64,000 bases of DNA, from assembly GCA_947359465.1 (NCBI GenBank), contig OX375879.1, positions 89,503,578 through 89,567,577 of the forward strand. The letters are read 5' to 3'. The stretch is from Metellina segmentata. Lineage: Eukaryota; Arthropoda; Arachnida; Araneae; Tetragnathidae. Positions 56,545 through 64,000 of the stretch are shown in pieces. Each line of letters begins with the position of its first letter. Positions within the stretch are counted from its first letter, which is position 1. The notes under the pieces were generated by a model, which was not told the origin of the DNA, did not search any database, and saw nothing but the letters and a program-made list of their open reading frames with translations. Made by a program: the position numbers and the translations under genes.

Positions 56545-59080
56545 CTAGCAAAATAACCCGATATTACTCGGGTTTAATTGGTTAACTCTATATTGAAGAA
56601 GAATTATAATGTATAATCACGTTCGTCTTTCTAAGAGTAAAATAATATTTTAATACCTTTTCGACATCTCTTTATAATTTGCACAACTTACTTTAGACAC
56701 AAATCCTACGCATGAATATCCATCCTTGAAATATATTTCACATACATTGCACCCTTGCTGCGTGACAAAGCTACAAAATGACGAAAGGTGACATTAAAGT
56801 TACTACTAGAAAAGATGATTTGGTACAGCTACACTCTGCGTTTATGACTGATGGCAACTGCTTGGCGATTTTTTTTGGCGCACTTCTAAAGTCGCCAGGG
56901 AAAGAATTATTTCTTAACTCTTTTCCTGTCACAATTTTTTTTTCTTTTCACAACACACTTTTTAAGCACATTTCAGAACGTTTTAAAAAGTATATTTTAA
57001 AAAAAATTTCACAAAAAGTAGTAAGCTTAATCACATATCAAAACACATTTGTGAACCAGCAGAGAAACTAAGCTACGAATGGTAAGAATACCCTGAAACT
57101 TATCAATTACACTAAATACAGTGAGCATGTTGAAAAAGAAAAAGATTTACAAAAGAAAAAAAGTAAGAAATAATACCTGATAACGTCAGAATTCTCTCGT
57201 AAAATAATAATGAAAACAAAAATGGTCAAAAAAACAAAACTCTTAATCCTGTCGTGAAAACTATTATAACAAAATAAAAATTCCACAACTGTCAAAATAC
57301 AAATAAATGGACCAATGGTATCACAGAAAACGATTTAAAAGGACCAATGCAATAAAAGGATATTTTGAAAACAAAATAACCAATGGGAGGAAAGAAAACA
57401 TTTCAAACGAATCAATGAAATCAAACGATTTTAACGGATTTTGGAAGAACTTTCTAGAATATTCAAAATGAAAATTGAAAGTTTCCGTTTGCCGAGGTTG
57501 CCGTGAAAACCACAACAACAACAACGAAAGATGGGTTGCCTTAATTTATCGTAACTCGCTACTAGAAGTGCGCCAAAAAAAATCGCCATGCCGTTGCCAT
57601 CACTCATAAACGTAGAGTGAAGCTGTACCCAAATCTACAGCGAATGCTCTAGCACTCATAGTCAACAAAACAATATTTGTTTACTTGGGCAATCTTACAT
57701 AAGGTATTTACGACCTTGTGCAATTTCTCCATACTTATGGGAAGGATGAGAAATTAATTTGCAAAGAATAATTATCAGTTTATCTAAATAAATACATTTT
57801 TTCTTGAAAATCACATTTTGTGGCACTTCTAATAATAAATGAACTTGTTTTAAAATTGAATGTCCTCAGTACAGACTATTACTATTACTATTTTTTTTTT
57901 AAAGGAAATCGATATGACAGTTTTCTTTAAGAAAATAATTGTTTTCAATAAACTTTTAAGATACATAATAAGTTGCATAAATATAGCTACTACTCGCAAA
58001 ATAATCCACCTTAACCTCTTGTCATTATAACAAAGAATTTGTTTTTAATATTTCAAAATGTGCTAGTTTGGAATAGTTAAACATTCTCTCAATAACGGCA
58101 AAATAACACTTAAAATTTGATTTATTCTAACTTACCTGCCACTTTAAGTCGAATACTCTGTGGTGATGTTGCGTGCGAGGAAAAGGAAATGCAATTTATT
58201 AAATAATAAATATTTAAAGCAGAAAACAAAAGAAAACAGCGAAATAAAATAACATAAAAAATGTCGGGAAAAAGTTCTAAATATATTAATTTGTGATTCC
58301 TCTTTATCACTTGAGCTTGCAGTTGCCACAACTTACAACTAAAAAGTGCACACAATTTAGAAATGCGTAATTAATTCAGAGCAAAAGAAACAGAAAATAT
58401 TACTGCACGTGATCAACCAAGACGTGTTTTCTTTTCATTCCCGTTTATTAAAAAATATCGTCTGTCCCAAATTTTCGGAAATCGTTTACAATGCGCATAG
58501 AGCAAAAATAAGACTCGAAATAAATGATGCATCAGAGCTGAAATTCTATGAAAAGAAATTATTTGTGGAAAAATAATTACTTTTTCAGCAATATTGGTAA
58601 AACAATCCATGTAATCGTAATACTCAATATACATTCCAGTTTTTTCGAAAACTACCAAATTATGGTTGATATAAGCATACTTACTCAGATGTTTTAGCTT
58701 AAAACTTATTTAAATATGAAAATAAAGAAAAGTCTAACATTGCATTCACTAAAGTAGTATATGTTGTATAAAACAAAGCACATTGTACTCAAATATATGG
58801 AATAAAATTTATGCGATTCCTGTACAAACACACAAACACAAAATCAAACATAAAATGGGAAGATGGACAGATGAATATACGCAACCAAATTCAGTCACTA
58901 AATGAATGCAAGTACTAACAGTATGCAAAGTTTCATGAAAATATATTAAACCGTTTGAACACAGCATGGATACACACATACAGACAGATACCAAATAAGC
59001 AAGAGACTGATTTTGCATCAGATGAACCCAAAACGGATTGAATATTTTCAATCCATCTCAAGTTTTCTATGTACAAATAA
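56545..59080 (-). mobile_element. Helitron-like element, copy 4, with 3' end
   Basis: On the minus strand it ends AACCCGA-GTAATA-TCGGGTT (7-bp perfect stem), then ATTTTG, then CTAG, with host T next: the hallmark of a Helitron 3' end. Inside, blocks match 3565-5560 and 21930-23330. It is interrupted by the inverted-repeat element at 56817-57635. The 5' end near 59080 is estimated from where similarity with the other copies stops. No Rep/helicase coding. Confidence 0.6.
56817..57635. mobile_element. Long-inverted-repeat element, 819 bp, inside the Helitron-like copy
   Basis: The inverted repeats are about 72 bp (56817-56888 and 57563-57635) and share CGTTTATGA(C/G)TGATGGCAAC and GGCGATTTTTTTTGGCGCAC. 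The interior at 57245-57510 recurs inverted at 62165-62420. Alignment with 14427-14687 breaks exactly at the left end, supporting an insertion. No target duplication is evident and nothing is encoded. Confidence 0.75.
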
Positions 59081-59096
59081 ACACTACATTCTTATT

Positions 59097-60002
59097 TGTT
59101 GTGTCATCCGGAATTTCCTGCCAGTTTTTTAAGATAAATTTCAAAGAAGCAGTACAAAAACATTAAAAAAAAATTATTGAATTACATATACACAATTTTG
59201 TTCTATGACTTTTCGCCATCTTTCCTGCAGCTGGAAAATTCTTCTTTTTTTTTTAAATCATCAGGCTTATTTGTAAAGAAGTTGTCGAGGGCTATTTGAC
59301 AGTCTCCAAAGAATTGGAACTCGATGCCGTACAGAAAATTTTGAAGTGACCCGAAGAGGTGAAAATCTGTGGGGCAAGGTCTGGTGAATATGGGGGTGAA
59401 ACAAAACATTTCAGCCATACTCAATAAGTGTCTGACATTCAGTGAAATGTGAACTCGACGATTGGACAGTTCTGGCCTCTTTGCTTCGATTTCTGCTTTT
59501 AATACTGCCATTTGAGAAAAGAATTTTTCCGAATTTATCATCCGATTTTGTGACGACAATTCCTTATAAACAATTCCTTTGTAGTCCCACCATACAGAAA
59601 GCCGTTTACAGAGGATGATCGTCCAGAGCAGACATCATCTTCGAGGCTTAAATTTCCACGCTTAAATTTATCAAACCACCTTCGAAATGTGGCCTCAGAA
59701 ACAGCACTTTGTCCATATACAGCAGTTGTTTTACGAACAGTCTGATCAGCATTTTTTCCTTTCTTAAAATAAAAGAGCATAATACGTCGAAAATGAACTT
59801 TCTGGTTCTCCATTTTTAGCACTGCAGAGAAACAAAAATTATGCCACAACAACTGCTTTAATTATACAGTGTAAGCAGAAAAGACCGAATATATAAACAT
59901 CTGATTCAATCAATCAATAAGGTCACTCATCAGCGGTAGCAAAATAATAATAACAAAGCGAGATTCGATTTGAAAACACGCAGAACTTTCCGGATGACCT
60001 AA
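59097..60002 (-). mobile_element. mariner element, internally deleted
   Basis: The right end, read on the minus strand, is TTAGGTCATCCGGAAAGTTC next to TA. The left end keeps GTCATCCGGAA(T)TTCCTGC in mirror image. It carries the 5' and 3' parts of a mariner transposase gene. Confidence 0.88.
59203..59813 (-). pseudogene. mariner transposase, deleted and frameshifted
   Basis: The frame starts at 59813 with MENQKVHFRRIMLFYFKKGK, then AVYGQSAVSEATFRRWFDKF and SLEDDVCSGR: the N-terminal helix-turn-helix region of a mariner transposase. After about 80 residues it jumps, in another phase (59559 onward), to NSEKFFSQMAVLKAEIEAKR and PELSNRR, then to PTDFHLFGSLQNFL, which keeps the third catalytic Asp. 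The first Asp region is deleted and the H-x-DN-A-R-PH second motif is no longer readable. The remnant spans 611 bp against about 1040 bp for an intact gene, so roughly 400 bp are gone. It is inactive. Confidence 0.92.
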
Positions 60003-60004
60003 TA

Positions 60005-62160
60005 TATAGATTTTATTCATTGTATTTTTGTAAATTACTCAAACAAAACTACATAAAATGTTTTTAAAACATTATAAAACTTTTTTTTATGGAAGATCAA
60101 TAATCGAAAAGTAACAAAAAAGTTACCTCACAAAAGTCTTCGTACAGTTAAAAAAGTATGTACATATTAGTACATATTGTAATATTTCGGTAAATTAAAA
60201 CTTAGTAGGATATCCTACAGAATATATCTACAACAGCTTTTAAATATCTGGAAATAGAATTTACTTGTTTTTTTTTTTTTAATTTCTGCATCAATGTTCC
60301 CCTTTTTCAATCATTACTGTTTTTAGTTCGCTTTTTGTTGTAATGTCGGGTTTTCGTACTGTAACCTCCAAATCTCTTCAAATGTGTTCTACAGGGATTA
60401 AATCCCGCGACTAAGGTGGAGTTTTCAGAACTTGTGGACGATTATAGAGACACCAGAGGTGAATGTTGAGAGCCATGTGCTTAGGATCGTTATATTGATT
60501 TTTAAAAAAAATTGTTTCCAATACCTAAATTTTGGGCTGATAAATTTAAATTGTCTTCTAAAATACTTAAATAAAGAACATGATTCAAATCTTCAAATCT
60601 AGAAAATATTATTCTTTGTTCTAAATCAAGATATTATTTACTATTTCCATTATTTGTTAATTCCTGGCCAATTGAACTCAAAATTTAATAAAATTAGATT
60701 CTTAATGAAACAAATACTAGTTTCTTTCATAAAAACAATTGCTACAAATACAAAGGTCGTACAAAAAGTGTCGTTCATTTTCTCTCCACTGTATTTCGTA
60801 CAGATCGGCATATTATTTGTTAAATACAATTTTTTAAAAATTAAAACAACTTTTAACTGCACGAAAAGTTTTTAAGACGGGGGAAGAAAGTGATCTAAAT
60901 ATATAACATGCTAAGAGGATGACAACATAGAAACTACAAAGAAGATAGTGTAATCCAGCCGTAAGTACTTTTAAATGTTTAGAAAGTAACAAGGAATTGA
61001 TTTTTTTTTATTCAAGCTTTAGAAGTTGCATTTTTTATACTACAGTTTATAATTTAATGTCTTAAGTGTCGAAATATTTAATGTCTTTTTCTTAACAAAG
61101 TAATGTCCTTTCAAAATTATGTCAATAACTCAAAATAAAATAAGATTTTCAAAATACATATGTTTATTTATACTTAGTAAATAAGAATATTGGTAACTCA
61201 TAAAAACATAGTCTACATTACAAGGGGAAAACAAAGTTTAAATTACAAAATACCAGAAATCTTGTGTGTTTCTTTAACACTTGTACGAAGAGCAATGAAC
61301 GAGGTACAGGCGATAATATTATTTTTTCTGTTTCTTGCCACATAACGTCCGTTCCTATGAATTACATTCCATCCGCCAAAATAGAAGCAGATGTGTTTTT
61401 GTTAAACGATGATTGGTTGAAAAATATTCATCACCCACTTCTAAATAACTCGTTAAAAACACAACTAAAAATAAATAAGAATTTATTTATAATTTAAAAT
61501 GCTTAGAATATAGAAAACTCAGTAGCTCAATTAATAAATGTTACCACATAAAAGTGCATTTCAGTCTCATTCTCAAAAACTCAGACACAATAACTCATTC
61601 TCACCAGAAAAACTTCATCTCAATTATTAAATCTAAATAGAAATAAAAATTTAAACACATTACAACAGGTTCCAGATAAAATAGCAAAATTACATACTTA
61701 CCGTTAGTTTTATATCATCGTTTGCGCCTTTTTCAGTGTGTTTTAATACAAATAATATTACGTGCTAATTTCTAGTATTTTATCTTAAATATGATCACTT
61801 GCATATTACTTGATAAATGGGTGCTTACTCGGTCGTATATGTGACGTCAGATCACGTAACCATCATAGTCTACAAGGCCATTAATTTTCGTTGACCACAA
61901 TACAGCCCTTCAAGCAACCACTTTAGTAATAGCCCATAACACAAAGCACTCATAGACATCAAAAATTTGGTAGGCTATGTCTAGAAATTTTCTCCAATTC
62001 AGTTAACCATTGTTTCTCTTCAAGATGATTCCACTCATTAAAACTCATATTTGTTTGTTTACTTATACTAACTTAAAACTTACAGGCTTCAACTAAAAAA
62101 ATTTGGTTGCATTGGAAGCTGTATTAATTAGGCAAGTCATATGATCTCACTCTCGTTAAG
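60005..62160. other. No gene seen
   Basis: AT-rich. Opposing frames at 60650-60875 and 61264-61497 have no domain. Confidence 0.5.
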
Positions 62161-62164
62161 TGGT

Positions 62165-62500
62165 ATTGTGGTTTTCATAGCAACCTCGGCAAACGATAAC
62201 TGTCGATTTTCATTTTGAATATTCTAGAAAGTTCTTCCAAAATCCGTTAAAGTCGTTTGATTTCATTGGTTCGTTAGAATTTTTTTCTTTGCTTCCATTG
62301 GTTATATTGATTTTTAAATATCCTTTGATTGCATTGGTCCTTAAAATTTTTTTTAATACCATTGGTTCATTTATTTGTATTTCTACAGTTATGGAATTTT
62401 ATAACATTTTTCACGAAACGTTTAAGCGATAACGTTTTAAACGTTGCCACCGCTCATAAACGTAGAGTGTAGCTGTACCGAAAATGCTATATATGGTTTT
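62165..62500 (-). repeat. Inverted partial copy of the long-inverted-repeat element
   Basis: Aligns in reverse with 57245-57510 (GGTTTTCATAGCAACCTCGG, TCTAGAAAGTTCTTCCAAAA, TTGCATTGGTCC) and ends with one terminal repeat (CTCATAAACGTAGAGTGTAG, 62451-62480). The other terminal repeat is missing. Confidence 0.85.
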
Positions 62501-62519
62501 TATTAGAAGTACGATGCAC

Positions 62520-63140
62520 TTTAGAGAAAGTAAATTATAAATGAAACTTCAATTCATATTCTTACAATTGATTATAGTACTCCAAAAATATTCCGAACTA
62601 AGATTTTTTAAATTAAAAATTACAGAACGTCGAAGCTGCCTGCTGTTGGAAAATAAATCACCGAAAGTCTGCAAGGCTGCATCTACCCGATACTGGGTGC
62701 TTATCAGAATCAAACGAAAAGCCTTTATGCAACAAACATAAATTTATTGATGCAAGATCAATCTACAAAACTCGCATACCGGACAACAATCTGAAATCGA
62801 GATTTTCGCTTAAAGTATTTATACAAGTTAATTTGAAAGATGACGTCACATTTTGAAAGCGCCGCTCATCGGTCAGTTACATTTGAAAGATTACTTCACT
62901 TCTGAACACCTACTTTGAACCCACGAGAAAATGCAAGAATGCACTAGTGTGTTCAATAACGTAAAAATAGATAAGGCTTATCTGATGATCAACAGAAGAA
63001 TAGATTAAAAAACTAAACTGGTTCAATCCAGGAAAGGATTCTCAAATTAAATATTTAAAAAAAAAAAGCCTCATCTATTTTTGCGTTATCTAATACAATA
63101 CTGCTTCCCTGCCTTTACAAGCAACCGGCAAAGGTTTAAT
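62520..63140. other. No gene seen
   Basis: A TGACGTCA palindrome at about 62841; otherwise nothing recognised. Confidence 0.5.
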
Positions 63141-63154
63141 TCAAAAGATGGGTT

Positions 63155-63246
63155 CTCGGATCTTTCTATTAAGGGACTGATCCCGGACCGTCGTCAATAG
63201 CCCGTTGTGTTGCTCTAGTACGACATTAACTAAATTACCATTACCA
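63155..63246 (+). mobile_element. SINE subfamily A, 92-bp 3' fragment with perfect target duplication
   Basis: Only CTCGGATCTTTCTATTAAGG through CTAGTACGACATTAACTAAA and the ATTACCATTACCA tail. A perfect 14-bp duplication TCAAAAGATGGGTT (63141-63154 and 63247-63260) shows the insertion was this short from the start and is fairly young. Confidence 0.95.
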
Positions 63247-63260
63247 TCAAAAGATGGGTT

Positions 63261-64000
63261 GGGCCAACACTGTTGTAGAATAACATAAAAACTCGCTTTT
63301 TTAACTCATTGCTTCCTTTAGTCTTGATGATCATGAACGTTTCGCTCTACCGAAATATGTTTGATTTATTTTTTGTTTATGATTTTTTTTTAAATCTTTA
63401 TTAGTCAAATTTTTAAATCTTTATTAGTCAAATTTTGAAATTTTGTATTTTTACTTGAAATCTATTCCCGATAAACAAATAACATCATTCTCATTTTGAA
63501 CAGGTTCATGCTTTAAATTCAGAATATGTGAATTAAAAAAAATGCTATTTTAAGATTCAATTTGAATCACAAAGCGTAAAGAAAGTTCAAAATGGAATTT
63601 TGACGATCTCGGAACAATAATAATGCTAGAAAATATCGCGAGCCAAGACTTAGAAATAATACAAGTTATTCGTCGTAGTGACAGTTGGAAGCTGTTCCAT
63701 ATGTTGTGAGTTAAAGCTATTCTTAAGCAACCTGTATCACTCTAAAATTTTTTATTTATTTTTCTTTTTTGAAAAATTCTATCGAATGGAAGTTCAGATT
63801 TACAAAAAATTGTAATCGATTACCTTTGTTTTGTCTGTACCAAAACCATTTAATTTTTAAAGCTTTTTGCTATTTCAGTGTACTAAATTGAATTTTCAAG
63901 AAAAATGTTTTTGTTTTATGACAAATTAGTCATTAGTATCATAACAAATTAATTTGTCATCTTTTCCTTAATGATGAAATTCGGAAAAATAGCATCTCTC
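63261..64000. other. No gene seen
   Basis: AT-rich; nothing recognised. Confidence 0.5.

Overview
This is AT-rich metazoan DNA dominated by transposable elements. I find no host protein-coding gene, rRNA, genuine tRNA or CRISPR array that I can support. Long non-coding stretches, tRNA-derived SINEs, Tc1/mariner, pogo, hAT, Harbinger and Helitron-like sequence point to an arthropod. The SINE core and the flavour of the transposase fragments remind me of orb-weaving spiders; that is a recollection, not something the sequence proves.

Layout. 1-5.9 kb: a GC-richer spacer, then two copies of a long dispersed Helitron-like repeat, the first split by a Harbinger-type MITE. 6.5-6.75 kb: hAT and Tc1 remnants. 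7-16 kb: mostly unannotatable AT-rich DNA with SINE pieces, a broken P/THAP9-like transposase C-terminus (12.0-12.6 kb), a Helitron 3' end (14.69 kb) and a dispersed palindrome repeat (15.1 kb). 16.6-20 kb: a truncated SINE, a 26-bp-arm hairpin and CpG-richer blocks. 20.1-24.1 kb: a block present three times in direct orientation and expanded by a SINE, a Helitron-like element and a MITE. 24.5-26.1 kb: MITE, (TG)n, SINE and the 3' end of a hAT element. 28.2-33.1 kb and 40.1-45.2 kb: dense SINE clusters with serial and head-to-head insertions. 33.6-34.9 kb: a Kolobok-like element. 46-49.4 kb: a pogo-related MITE and a 2.2-kb pogo/Tigger-like element whose insertion site is proved by a neighbouring tandem copy. 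53 kb: a tandem pair of a second SINE class. 56.5-60 kb: a Helitron-like element carrying a long-inverted-repeat insert, followed by a deleted mariner. 62-64 kb: an inverted partial copy of that insert and a tiny SINE fragment with perfect target duplications.

The most interesting signal is modular SINE architecture. Two subfamilies (A and B) share one core and 3' end but carry different tRNA-like heads, different diagnostic bases and different 3' tails (ATTACC-like against CTACCTA-like). The A head also occurs on an unrelated body (43.7-43.9 kb). Many copies are 5'-truncated with target-site duplications, as expected of LINE-type retrotransposition. Most open reading frames above 60 codons here are chance frames or antisense readings of these SINEs.
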